A stretch of 64,000 bases of DNA from Paenibacillus silviterrae (lineage in GTDB: Bacteria > Bacillota > Bacilli > Paenibacillales > NBRC-103111). Shown in pieces: positions 20,001 through 28,413 of the stretch. The notes under the pieces are model-generated. The model made no database searches. It saw nothing but the letters and a program-made list of their open reading frames with translations, and was not told where the DNA came from. The translations under genes and the position numbers were made by a program. Where the stretch lies: NCBI RefSeq assembly GCF_030167925.1, contig NZ_JASKUT010000002.1:186001-250000 (forward strand), written 5' to 3'. Every line of letters starts with the position of its first letter. The stretch's first letter is position 1.

Positions 20001-22084
20001 CGAAGGATGCATCCGGTAAGCTGAACCCGATGAAGGCAGGAGATATCGGCGCTTATTTCTCCCGCGACTTTGAGCTCGATCTTTGGAATCGGCGGGTAGC
20101 GAGGATCAAGCAAGAGAGCAACGTAAACCTTCGCTTCGTTCCGGACCTGAACTGGACGAAGGAGGAGCTGATGGCGAATGTGCGTAAGGTGAAGGCAGGC
20201 GAAGCCGTCGAAGGGATGCCGGATATTCTGGTTGTTCCCGATGAATGGACCTGGTCGGGACTCATCAAGAATGACATGATTTTGCCGGCGAACTCGTTTG
20301 CGGAATTCGATTTCACCGACCGGAAATGGAACAAGGCCTATCTGGATATGAGCACTTATAACCATCAGACGTATGGTCTGTATGCGGGACCTACGTTATC
20401 GAGTACGGGCATGTTTGCAAACAAAAGTGCGCTTGCCGCAGCCGGCGTTTCGGATGATCTGGCAGCTCTGCAGCAAAATAACGCATGGAACTGGAGCAAG
20501 CTAAAGGAGATTGGCGCGAAGCTGAAGGCATCGGGGCAATCGGGCAAATACCTGCTCGCGGATACCGACGAGTTGTTCCGGCAGATAGTCTATGCCAATG
20601 CGGGCAAACTGGCCGACATCGATGCTGCTGTGGCCCATGGTGATCAGCTGAATACGGTCCAAGTGAGAGAAGCGATCGAGTTGTACCGCGAACTCTATGA
20701 GGATGGTCTCATTGCGGAAAAGCCGCAAGGTGCATCGGACGATTGGTATTTGGAGCAATTTCGCCATGGAAATCTGCTCTTCATGGTCATGCCCTATGAG
20801 CAGACCGTAGAGCGGCTGAGAACGGCGTATAAGATACAGGACGCAGAGGTAACGATGCAGGACGGTACCTTCCTCGGGATGCCGGCCCAAATCCCGGTAA
20901 TTACGGATGCCTGGGATATTGAGGTCGCTGCAGGCGACTTTACGATGAATAAAGACAGTTGGGTTGACCTGATGTTCCCTATGGGACCAAGTGCTGCATC
21001 GTATGCGTCCATCATTGACCGCCCTTCCTACCCCGTTCTGCTGTCATCGGCAGCGCATCCTTCGGATGCAGCTTATGTATGGAACGAACTGTCGGCGGAA
21101 TTTACCGGGGTGCCTTATAACCGTTTCCTCAGGACATTCTTAAGCCAGCGGTCCGCGGATAACAATACCCTTCAGCGAATCGCGTTAAAAGAAGGAGTAG
21201 CGGACCATGCCGTATCGTCAGGCGTATGGGAGAAGATCATCAAGCCCCGTCTGCTGCCGGCCATGAGGAGCAACGAAGCAAACGGCGAACTGCTTCAGGA
21301 ACTCGACAGGCTTTCGGGCGCGTACCTTTCCATTCAGATGGTCAAGGATACGATGCCCCCGGTAACGAAAGCCATGGTTCAGCCTGCCGAGCCGAATGGA
21401 GACAACGGCTGGTATCGCAGCAGCGTAACGGTAGCCCTATCTGCCGTTGACGATGGCTCGGGTGTTGCCGGAATAAAGTACAGCACGGATAACGGCTCTC
21501 ACTGGACTGATTATGTGGAACCGCTGGTTTTCGATAAAGACGGGGAATATACCGTTGCTTATCGCAGTCAGGATATCGAAGGCAATGTGGAGGACGTAAG
21601 GAGCGTCAAGCTGCGAGTAGACCAAAGTCCTCCGGTCATCAAGTATTCGATTCCTTATGACATGTCGTATGATATCGACCAAATCGTGACGATTGCATGC
21701 GAGGCATCCGACGAAGTCTCAGGCATCGCCGCCTCCACCTGCAGCGATGTATCCGCTCCGGCTTATACATTCGTGCCAGGGACGCACACTATGACGTCAT
21801 CCGCCAGGGACCTAGCTGGAAACACGGGTGTCGCCGAAGTTCGATTTCAAATTCGTATTACTATGGATGGTTTCATAAGACTTGTGAATCAGTTCTTGGG
21901 CGGAGAGAATGACGGGATAGCCCGATCGTTAACGGCCAAGCTGGAAAGCGCCGGGAAATCGGAGGGCAAGGAGCGCGCAAAGAAGCTTGAGGCATTCGAG
22001 AAGGAAGCGGCGGCACAAAAGGGAAAGGCTTTAAGCGTGCAACAAGCTGAAGTATTACTACAGCTGGCAAGTTATTTGAAATAA
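17030..22084 (+). CDS. Giant secreted glycosidase-like / solute-binding-protein fusion with OmpL47-like and FIMAH domains
   Basis: Secreted protein of 1684 residues; ATG 17030 follows ACAAGGAGG. Signal peptide to about residue 34 (cleavage KAEA|AD). Domains by eye: two carbohydrate-binding-type beta sandwiches (~45-245 and ~252-420), joined by a PTPDPNPSPTENP linker; a beta/alpha-barrel glycosidase-like region (~423-930) with GFGDEENY and HHNEVGN as candidate acidic motifs; an extracellular solute-binding-protein domain (~963-1440) with the usual 'PDILVVPDEW', 'TYGLYAGP' and 'NNAWNWSKLKEIG' elements; an OmpL47-like repeat (~1441-1532); a second Ig-like domain (~1531-1608); and a FIMAH-like helical end (~1610-1684). 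The GH family could not be assigned. Enzymatic activity is inferred from fold pattern only. It is the last gene of operon B. Confidence 0.8.
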   Translation: MKMAFRRNVSLLMVLVLFLQLMSSIVFIGPKAEAADDYRYDPATGKYWIPVPLPGADFNELSPSHDNIYVRTDPAIQFGTDDTTAPLNKFIVTTGGTADASGVIDVAKAVYEEGRSYNGTGYLQFGSGSATTAPVNLIYKVDGLETGAKYRLSAMMRSGGGAFQFGVKSFDSPNYTTGGSLMLLSSAMGLSTSEWKEVALEFTPTQSVNAHAKIVFWAGAAAKPVVFVDQLKLEKISDTPPKDPTPDPNPSPTENPNMIFRTDFESVSDMVYSDPQVTDHFINADGNAELTTADRQSGSRSLKLGKSLAVPTKVGYTTTKLQPSTQYRITYSAKVTNASSKVSFRISGYRNNNPADRQDIMNFIEHTQMQNTDWSTFHYDFATGASANRAYLEFSAGAGHSAYIDDIQLEYRGPADAPLTAPKLSRGSELFIKHGLQFQSWTSTDEAYALKAWQKYPSAVDINDLGLTAVQYHDAPEYNSELHKQAPDLKWGMATGPYAVHLSSSYFDRAAAAKFDGGRTGSPTEAELENGFLSAEQIANKGNLVNIGFGDEENYSDTLTQILKDWFELSKKHYPDVLVHHNEVGNAPPPTISLISTFNEDMLRKYVRTARPDFITYDMYYWRESRQAQEVGGTVIPFYDDLNRYRKVASEGYDGTGKSPIPFGKYMQAWRTGPGAATPEKRGDGWYEITESQINLEAFAGWTFGAKWQSMFAWLDQNPQYLFSDYRMDENGVVGKYYLFDRYKEMIRQSKNLGEHLVRINNTDVKVIPGQHEENGAIVANKRPAGNPLWSKAGDQAYIDSIRVQNVGIANNGLNGDVFIGYFEPLPGIDTTPFFTSSSPKYFMLLNGLTSGDGLPAEEQKGSSYETRQQVKLTFDLSSGVDPTKLRKVSRLTGQIVHVPLTNMGGGKYELTTQLGGGMADLYFWELGSMNAASAYQPGVEDASDVRLTGDPRFAKKPARDLGGRTVTVGWIQGTSSPIPKPYDHMGFAFTKDASGKLNPMKAGDIGAYFSRDFELDLWNRRVARIKQESNVNLRFVPDLNWTKEELMANVRKVKAGEAVEGMPDILVVPDEWTWSGLIKNDMILPANSFAEFDFTDRKWNKAYLDMSTYNHQTYGLYAGPTLSSTGMFANKSALAAAGVSDDLAALQQNNAWNWSKLKEIGAKLKASGQSGKYLLADTDELFRQIVYANAGKLADIDAAVAHGDQLNTVQVREAIELYRELYEDGLIAEKPQGASDDWYLEQFRHGNLLFMVMPYEQTVERLRTAYKIQDAEVTMQDGTFLGMPAQIPVITDAWDIEVAAGDFTMNKDSWVDLMFPMGPSAASYASIIDRPSYPVLLSSAAHPSDAAYVWNELSAEFTGVPYNRFLRTFLSQRSADNNTLQRIALKEGVADHAVSSGVWEKIIKPRLLPAMRSNEANGELLQELDRLSGAYLSIQMVKDTMPPVTKAMVQPAEPNGDNGWYRSSVTVALSAVDDGSGVAGIKYSTDNGSHWTDYVEPLVFDKDGEYTVAYRSQDIEGNVEDVRSVKLRVDQSPPVIKYSIPYDMSYDIDQIVTIACEASDEVSGIAASTCSDVSAPAYTFVPGTHTMTSSARDLAGNTGVAEVRFQIRITMDGFIRLVNQFLGGENDGIARSLTAKLESAGKSEGKERAKKLEAFEKEAAAQKGKALSVQQAEVLLQLASYLK

Positions 22085-22097
22085 GATTTCGAAGCAT

Positions 22098-22135
22098 AAC
22101 CGGTCGCCGAAGTCCTCGGCGGCTGGTTATTTTTT
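22098..22135 (+). terminator. Rho-independent terminator of operon B
   Basis: Stem AACCGGTCGCCGA / TCGGCGGCTGGTT with a 5-nt loop, followed by ATTTTTT, directly after the giant fusion gene. Stem and U tract fit an intrinsic terminator closely. Confidence 0.92.
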
Positions 22136-22186
22136 ATGCCGGCTCCTGAAAATTGGTGCTCTAGCCTGATGTATAGGCAAGAACGG

Positions 22187-22218
22187 AAAAGGACCGTCCG
22201 GATTTACGGACGGTCCCA
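22187..22218 (-). terminator. Rho-independent terminator of the secreted GH29 gene
   Basis: Perfect 10-bp inverted repeat GGACCGTCCG / CGGACGGTCC with a 6-nt loop, followed on the minus strand by TTTTCCGTTCTT. It sits 10 bp beyond the stop of the minus-strand fucosidase gene. Confidence 0.88.
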
Positions 22219-22226
22219 CATGATTC

Positions 22227-24428
22227 TCACTGCGAAGGATCCATATAGACAGAGAATTCGTTAATTGTCGGACCTAAGGATCCATTTCTGCTGGAAATAT
22301 TCAAGCGGATTTTGTCCGAATTTACCACAGGGAAAGAAAGTGTCTGAATCTGTGCCGGATTGGTGCCTGAATAGGCATTGACCCAGTTGACCCCATCAAA
22401 ATATTGAATTTGGAAATCTTTGATTCGGGTACCGCCGAATTGGTCGATCTTTACTTTATTGTAATTGAGCTTTCCGCCAAACTCGATCTGCAGCCATGCG
22501 CTCGACGTATTATCCGAAGTAGCCCAGCGTGTGCCCGTGTTGCCGTCCACCGATTTCTCGGGGCCGTAAGTGGAAGAATGGAAGTTGCTTGCAGAAGCAA
22601 GCTTATTTAACGCCAGATTCTCATTAGGATCCGGCACATTCAGCACCTCGAAGGAGTAGAGCGATGGGTTGCTGCCATTGGTTATTTGCAATCGAACGGA
22701 GCTTGCCGTCACCCTAGGGAACATGTCGCTTTGCGTAGAGGCTGCCAGGCCGCCGGTATATGCATTGACCCAGCCGGTTCCATTATAGTATTGGATGTGA
22801 TAGCTCGAAATCCGTTGTCCTAATTGGGTGATTACGGTCTTATTGAAGGTGGTGGGCGCTCCAAAGTCAACCTGCAGCCAAGCGCTTGTCGTGCCGTCGC
22901 TTGTTGCCCATCGGGTGCTGCTGTTCCCGTCGGTTGCGTACGAGGCAATATACCCGGAGGAGTGTACGTTGCTTGCCGCCGTCGGTTTATTATAAGCCAA
23001 ATCGGCGGGGTTCCCGGTATTGAGGCTCTTATGGATCCCAATCGAATGAAGGGTTGGGCTTGCCTGAGCTCCGGTTATATTCACACGAATCTGCGATGCG
23101 ATGACGGTAGGGAAGGTAATCAGCTTCTTATGTCCAATGGTTACTCCTGTATAAACCGTCTTCCATGCATTGTTTTCGTAAACTTCCACGTGAAAGGAAG
23201 TGACTCGTTGTCCGAGCGGAATGTACTCTTGCAGTCTAATGATATCGAAGGCTTTGGCTGAGCCTAAATTTACTGTAATCGATGCATTCGTGACGCCGTC
23301 GGAGGTGGACCAGTAAGTGTTTTCGTTCTGATCCAGCATATTGCCCGCGGCAAAGAGGGTTCCGCGTGTTTCCGTAGCGGTGGCTACAGCGTCGGCTGCA
23401 AGATTCGTGTTATATACGTTATCCAAATAGCTGCGGAATTCCACCAATCGATTCTTATCATAATCGGTGATGAGACCTCTTCGGTCTGGTGGTACGTTCA
23501 TTAGCAAAGTAGCGTTATGACCGACGGAACGGTTGTAAATATCAACTAGCGTGCTGAGCGACTTGACGGAGCTGTCCTGGCTTTGGTGATAGAACCAGCC
23601 CGGACGAATGGATACATCCGCCTCGGACGGGAGCCATCTCACGCCGTTCGCGCTGGGTGTTCCGGAGGCATCGACCTTGGACCACATCGTGTCGGGGGCT
23701 AACCCGTTCTCATTGCCGACCCACCGGACATCGTTATAGGGGGAACCTCCAAAGATGACTGCATTAGGCTGTAGCTGATGCACCAGATCAGACCATGCCT
23801 TGAAATCATATGTCTGGGGAGTATTATCGCCTTTGGCGCCATCCCACCACACTTCGCTGATTTCCCCGTAATTCGTCAGCAGCTCCCTTAATTGATTCAT
23901 ATAGAATTGGTTGTACGCCTCTCCCGAGCCGTAGGTAGGCTCATGACGATCCCATGGGGAAAGGTAAATTCCGAACTTGATTCCCTGTGCTCGGGCAGCT
24001 TCTGCCAGTTCCTTAACCACATCCCCCTGCCCGTTCTTCCATGGACTGCTCTTCACGCCATAATTGGTGTAAGCACTTGGCCAAAGGGTAAAGCCGTCGT
24101 GATGCTTAGCCGTAAGAATGATCATTTTAAAGCCTGCATTTTTTAAAACGGTTACCCATTGGTTGGCGTCCAATTGAGTAGGATTGAACAGGCTCGGACT
24201 ATCCGTCCCATCACCCCATTCCTTATCTGTGAACGTGTTCATACCAAAGTGAATAAAGGCATACATGTCCATGTTTTGCCAGCTCACTTGCTTGGATGAT
24301 GGCACAGGATTCAGGGGAGCAGGTGGAATCGTTGTAGCCGCCTGAGCGCGGGACCCGGAATGGAAATTCAAGAGAAAGAGCAGCAAAGCCAGAGAGACAA
24401 CTGAAACGAAGGAATTCCTTTTCTTCAC
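22227..24428 (-). CDS. Secreted GH29 alpha-L-fucosidase with F5/8-C (CBM32-like) modules
   Basis: Secreted enzyme of 733 residues. Start GTG 24428 is chosen because GGAGG lies just upstream and a signal peptide follows at once (cleavage near AQA|AT, residue 30); the frame is open 44 codons further. GH29 catalytic domain ~30-365 with nucleophile D196 in VWWDGAKG. Then come a GH29-associated F5/8-C-like domain (~375-470) and two CBM32-like domains (~475-595, ~596-733), both carrying the 'DGN..TRWATSD' calcium-loop motif. It would release L-fucose from glycans outside the cell. It has its own terminator and is divergent from the two-component system at 24764. Confidence 0.93.
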   Translation of the reverse strand: MKKRNSFVSVVSLALLLFLLNFHSGSRAQAATTIPPAPLNPVPSSKQVSWQNMDMYAFIHFGMNTFTDKEWGDGTDSPSLFNPTQLDANQWVTVLKNAGFKMIILTAKHHDGFTLWPSAYTNYGVKSSPWKNGQGDVVKELAEAARAQGIKFGIYLSPWDRHEPTYGSGEAYNQFYMNQLRELLTNYGEISEVWWDGAKGDNTPQTYDFKAWSDLVHQLQPNAVIFGGSPYNDVRWVGNENGLAPDTMWSKVDASGTPSANGVRWLPSEADVSIRPGWFYHQSQDSSVKSLSTLVDIYNRSVGHNATLLMNVPPDRRGLITDYDKNRLVEFRSYLDNVYNTNLAADAVATATETRGTLFAAGNMLDQNENTYWSTSDGVTNASITVNLGSAKAFDIIRLQEYIPLGQRVTSFHVEVYENNAWKTVYTGVTIGHKKLITFPTVIASQIRVNITGAQASPTLHSIGIHKSLNTGNPADLAYNKPTAASNVHSSGYIASYATDGNSSTRWATSDGTTSAWLQVDFGAPTTFNKTVITQLGQRISSYHIQYYNGTGWVNAYTGGLAASTQSDMFPRVTASSVRLQITNGSNPSLYSFEVLNVPDPNENLALNKLASASNFHSSTYGPEKSVDGNTGTRWATSDNTSSAWLQIEFGGKLNYNKVKIDQFGGTRIKDFQIQYFDGVNWVNAYSGTNPAQIQTLSFPVVNSDKIRLNISSRNGSLGPTINEFSVYMDPSQ

Positions 24429-24763
24429 ACAATATACCTCCACACGTAAAATTTTTGGTTTTTCTTCAGCAATGGTTCGAATATCGGTGCTCGGTCTGAT
24501 ATGCGGCGTTTTTTCCCTCCTTTTCTTAGAGATTCCTCTAGCAGGTCTATTATAGTTCACATGCGGAAACCAAAGGTTCTAATATTTTACTTTTTTTCGT
24601 GTGCTATTTTATGATGCTGTATAGTAGCAGGTGGCACTTAGGTTAATAGGATTCATCATTGTTGGAAGAAGCGTTTTTGGGGACCTGACAATTCACGGAA
24701 AAACGATACATTTCGACGATTTTTTTGATATGATAGAAAGAAGGAGGGGAGGTGGCAGGGCAT
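24429..24763. promoter_or_regulatory. 335-bp divergent control region with candidate promoters
   Basis: Gap between the secreted fucosidase (minus) and the histidine kinase (plus). On the plus strand, CTGACA (24685-24690), 16-nt spacer, TACATT (24707-24712) is a fair sigma-A promoter. On the minus strand, TATAAT (24549-24554) is a perfect -10 box without a clear -35, which would suit an activated promoter with a leader of about 115 nt. No gene is recognisable inside. Confidence 0.45.
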
Positions 24764-26569
24764 ATGTTCATAAAAAAAAGCAGTGTTCAGCACAAAATGC
24801 TGATTTCTTTTATCGCTCTTGTGGTGCTTCCGCTGAGCTTATTTGCTTACTTTTCGCTGACGATGACCCGGCAATCGATTGAGAAGCAAGCAGGCGCTGC
24901 CAAGCTGAAATCGTTAGGGCTTGTGTCGCAGAAGCTGGATATCATGGCATCGGACTTGGAAGCGATTTCGAATATTTATTTCTCCAATCAAGAGCTGCGG
25001 TCGCTGCTGCTTAGCCCTACCGGCAACCAAGCCTATCAGGAGAGGCTGCAGCAGCAGTTCCTGACGAAGCTGATCGTTACCTACCGTTACGCATACAATT
25101 GGCTGGAATACTACACTTCCATATTCGGCTACAACGGTGTTGAATTGCATACCTTTTATAGCGGCTCCAAGATTGGCTTAAACAAGCTTATGGGCGAGTC
25201 GTGGTATCCGGAGGCCGAAAAGCGAAACGGAGGCATTGTTTGGTTGTTTAATCCCTCTTCAAGCGCCAAACAAACATTGGATGAGGAGCATTACGTGTCC
25301 GCTGTAAGAATGCTGAAAGACTTTGAAGATAATCGGATGATCGGATTATTGATGATCAATGTCGGCGAAAGCTTTCTCTATAAGCAGTATGCCGGGGCGG
25401 CGCAGGATAATGAAGAGCTATTGATTTATGATGACGACGGTTGGATTATCTCGGCTGCGGATAAACGTCTGATCGGCGATACGATTTTGAATCAGCCTTA
25501 TTATTCTGAGTTTCAGGGCAAGGAGGGGCATTTCAGGACCGAATACAAAGAAGAAGCGATGCTGGTGACGTATCATAAGACGGCCAGCACAGGTTGGACG
25601 ATTGTATCTTACACCCCAATGGATACTCTTCTTGAAGATGTACAGCGGACGGAGTGGCTGACGCTGGTCGTATTGGCTGTTTTACTGCTGCTTTCCGTTG
25701 TGGTTTCCTATGAAATCGCCCGCAGGCTGTCGATTCCGATCCGCAGGTTGTTCAGCAGCATGAAGAAGGTGGAAATGGGAGACCTAACCGTAAGATCGGA
25801 TGTTCGAGGAGAAGATGAAATCGGCGAGCTTGCTCTTAAATTTAACCGAATGGTCACACGGATTGAGGAGCTGCGTGACAGGGTCATTGAAGAGCAGGAG
25901 CTAAAAAGGAAAACCGAGCTGCAAAATTTACAATCTCAAATTAACACCCATTTCTTATACAACACACTGGCTTCCATACGCTCCATGCTGTTAACCGATC
26001 CAGTGGATAAAATCGACCATGTCATTATTTCTTTAGTCAAGCTGCTCAGAAAAACGTTGTCTGATGAAAGTGAGTATATTACAATCGCAGAGGAACTGGA
26101 TAATCTCAGCAATTACATCCATATTCAGCTTGCGCGCCAGCATGAGAAGCTGAGAGTCCATGTACACGTCGATGAGAAGATCAAATCGTATCGAACCTTA
26201 AAGCTGCTGCTTCAGCCATTGGTGGAGAATGCCATATTTCACGGAATCGAACCCAAGTCGGGTACCGGAGATATTACCATTGAGGGATGGCAAGCGGGGG
26301 ATGTGATTTGGTTCTCGGTAGCCGATAACGGCGTAGGCATTCCAGAGCCGGCTGAAGCAACGAGAAGCGATTCTCTAACAGAAAGGCTGCTCGCCTCCTC
26401 AGGAGGGGTCGGCTTAAAGAATGTACAAAGCCGCATGAAAACTCACTTCGGGGATCGCTTCGGCTTTGAGGTCCAGCAGGGCAAGGAGGGTGGAATGCGA
26501 ATATTGCTCAGTTGGCCGGTTTTCATTCGTATGGAGGAGCTGAAGCAGCATGAACATTATCATCGTTGA
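24764..26569 (+). CDS. Sensor histidine kinase, YesM type
   Basis: Membrane histidine kinase of 601 residues. An N-terminal membrane segment (LISFIALVVLPLSLFAYF) is followed by an extracellular sensor of ~260 residues and a second segment around residues 295-315 (LVVLAVLLLLSVVV). Then come HAMP, the His_kinase domain with phospho-accepting H396 in THFLYNTL, and HATPase_c (N box VENAIFHG, then DNGVGIP and GGVGLKNV). ATG 24764 and GTG 24752 share the ribosome site AAGGAGGGGAGG; the ATG is chosen. It overlaps the response regulator gene by 20 bp. It presumably controls the binding protein/permease genes downstream and perhaps the divergent fucosidase. Confidence 0.93.
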   Translation: MFIKKSSVQHKMLISFIALVVLPLSLFAYFSLTMTRQSIEKQAGAAKLKSLGLVSQKLDIMASDLEAISNIYFSNQELRSLLLSPTGNQAYQERLQQQFLTKLIVTYRYAYNWLEYYTSIFGYNGVELHTFYSGSKIGLNKLMGESWYPEAEKRNGGIVWLFNPSSSAKQTLDEEHYVSAVRMLKDFEDNRMIGLLMINVGESFLYKQYAGAAQDNEELLIYDDDGWIISAADKRLIGDTILNQPYYSEFQGKEGHFRTEYKEEAMLVTYHKTASTGWTIVSYTPMDTLLEDVQRTEWLTLVVLAVLLLLSVVVSYEIARRLSIPIRRLFSSMKKVEMGDLTVRSDVRGEDEIGELALKFNRMVTRIEELRDRVIEEQELKRKTELQNLQSQINTHFLYNTLASIRSMLLTDPVDKIDHVIISLVKLLRKTLSDESEYITIAEELDNLSNYIHIQLARQHEKLRVHVHVDEKIKSYRTLKLLLQPLVENAIFHGIEPKSGTGDITIEGWQAGDVIWFSVADNGVGIPEPAEATRSDSLTERLLASSGGVGLKNVQSRMKTHFGDRFGFEVQQGKEGGMRILLSWPVFIRMEELKQHEHYHR

Positions 26570-28184
26570 CGACGAGGCGCAAATCCGGCGTTGGATTGAG
26601 CTGCTCGTGCGGAAGATCGAACTGCCTGTACATATCGTTGCTATGTGCAGTAATGGCAAAGAGGCGCTGGATGCCTGTATAACGGGCGATGTGGATATCG
26701 TGATAACGGACATCAAGATGCCGGTGATGGACGGAATTGAATTGATACACCGGGTTAAGGAAGTGCGCCCATCCATTCCATTTCTCATTTTGAGCTCCTA
26801 CAGCGAATTTCATTATGCCACCGAGGCTTTGAAGGCCGGAGCGAATGATTATCTGTTGAAGGCCGAAATTACGGCCCCCGGTTTGGCGGAGGCGCTAAGC
26901 AAACTATGGTCGGGCGTTGAAAAAGAGCGGAATCGTGAACTTGAGTTGTCTCGTCTGAAAAATACCTTGAACGGAAATCAATATGCCATCCGGTCGTTTT
27001 ACTTTGCCGAGCTGCTGAAAGGGAAAATGGCAGCCATCCAGGAGTTTGACGAAAGGATGAGCACGCTGCGCATCCGGCTTAACAGAAATAGGATTGTGCT
27101 GATGGCCATTCGCAGCGACGACCGGACAGAAGGCAGGACGTCCGATTCCGTCAAAATTGCCGACCCGGACCTGCTGGACTCCGCTGTCATTAATATTATC
27201 GATGAGACGCTGCTAACCGAAGCGGGAAGCGGATGCTCCTTTGTATATGAGCAAGGATTTTACATTGCCGTCTTTAATTATGAGCATTGGAAGGGGAGGA
27301 CCCTTCGCGAAATAACGCTACAATATGCCCACCGGATCGCCGGATACGTTAGTGGTTATTTGGGCTTGTCCGTATCGATTGGGATCAGTCTGCCCTCCTT
27401 AGATATTAGCGGTCTGGGACAGCAGCTGCAGGAGGCTAGCAGAGCCCTGCACCATAAGCTGTTCTATGGCAGAAGGACCATCTCCTGGTATTCCGATGAA
27501 CCTGTTTCCGTCCAATCGGCCGCTCCAGGAAGCGGACACTTGTATCTTGAAAGGTTATCCGCGGAGCTTGAACGCGGACAATTTGTTCAAGCGCTGGAGT
27601 CCCTTCGCGATGCTCTGAAGCAGGTGGGCGAAGCCATGCTATGGAGCGAGAAGGAAGTCAAAGCTTTTTGTGTGGAATGTGCATTTTTGATGCAGCGGAC
27701 ACTGCGAAAGCACAATCCCTCTTCCGGTTTATTCATGGGGCCGGAGGCGCCGCACGAGGAGATTGCCCAATTGGTCACGTTTGAACAGGTGAGCAGCTGG
27801 TTATTATCGCGCTTCGAGAGGGATATGAAAGAAGTGAAGGAGAGCCAGCCCGCATATAGCGAGGCGATACGCAAGGTTTGCGAATATATGAAGACACAAT
27901 ATTCGCAGGAGGTTTCCTTACAGCAGGCCGCCCATTATGTTCACTTGAACAGAAACTATTTAAGCGAGCTTTTCAAAAAGGAAACAGGGATCAGCTTTAA
28001 TGATTATTTGACCCAGATCCGCATTGAAAAAGCCAAGGAGCTGCTGCTGAAGGGCGAGACGAAGATTGGCTTGCTGGCAGAGCAAATCGGTTATCCCGAC
28101 GGCAGTTACATGTCGAAGGTATTTAAGAAGGTGACGGGCATGACGCCCATGGAGTTTAAACAACGAAAACAAGAAAAGATGTAA
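26550..28184 (+). CDS. Response regulator with AraC output domain, YesN type
   Basis: Cytoplasmic regulator of 544 residues. N-terminal receiver domain with acidic pocket near IIVDDEAQ, phospho-accepting D54 in VITDIKMP, and the conserved lysine in YLLKAE. A YesN-type middle region follows, then an AraC double helix-turn-helix over the last ~100 residues (VSLQQAAHYVHLNRNYLSELFK, ending MTPMEFKQRK). The start overlaps the kinase gene by 20 bp, implying translational coupling and a cognate pair. Likely target: the promoter of the importer starting at 28414. Confidence 0.93.
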   Translation: MNIIIVDDEAQIRRWIELLVRKIELPVHIVAMCSNGKEALDACITGDVDIVITDIKMPVMDGIELIHRVKEVRPSIPFLILSSYSEFHYATEALKAGANDYLLKAEITAPGLAEALSKLWSGVEKERNRELELSRLKNTLNGNQYAIRSFYFAELLKGKMAAIQEFDERMSTLRIRLNRNRIVLMAIRSDDRTEGRTSDSVKIADPDLLDSAVINIIDETLLTEAGSGCSFVYEQGFYIAVFNYEHWKGRTLREITLQYAHRIAGYVSGYLGLSVSIGISLPSLDISGLGQQLQEASRALHHKLFYGRRTISWYSDEPVSVQSAAPGSGHLYLERLSAELERGQFVQALESLRDALKQVGEAMLWSEKEVKAFCVECAFLMQRTLRKHNPSSGLFMGPEAPHEEIAQLVTFEQVSSWLLSRFERDMKEVKESQPAYSEAIRKVCEYMKTQYSQEVSLQQAAHYVHLNRNYLSELFKKETGISFNDYLTQIRIEKAKELLLKGETKIGLLAEQIGYPDGSYMSKVFKKVTGMTPMEFKQRKQEKM

Positions 28185-28249
28185 ATGAACTCGATGTTCG
28201 CGCATAGCAGACTTTCAGGGCGTTATATCAACGAAACAACCACCTTAGT

Positions 28250-28291
28250 GGGCTGTTCCATAAGTAGAAGAATCTACTTTGGGGACAGCCC
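28250..28291 (+). promoter_or_regulatory. Strong two-part hairpin between response regulator and importer C
   Basis: Outer stem GGGCTGT..CC / GG..ACAGCCC encloses a perfect inner stem AAGTAGA / TCTACTT with an AGAA tetraloop. The 42-nt element is not followed by a U tract, so it is not a textbook terminator. It sits 66 bp after the response regulator stop and 123 bp before the binding-protein start, with a consensus-like TATAAT at 28355-28360 downstream. It may limit read-through into, or act in the leader of, importer C. Confidence 0.5.
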
Positions 28292-28413
28292 ATTCATACG
28301 AATAAAGGAACAAAACTACCGAAAATATGACAAAAAACAAAGGACGGTATTTTTTATAATAATGACAAGCGGTGGTTGAAGCCGCACAATCGAAAAAAAA
28401 GCGGGGGAAACAA

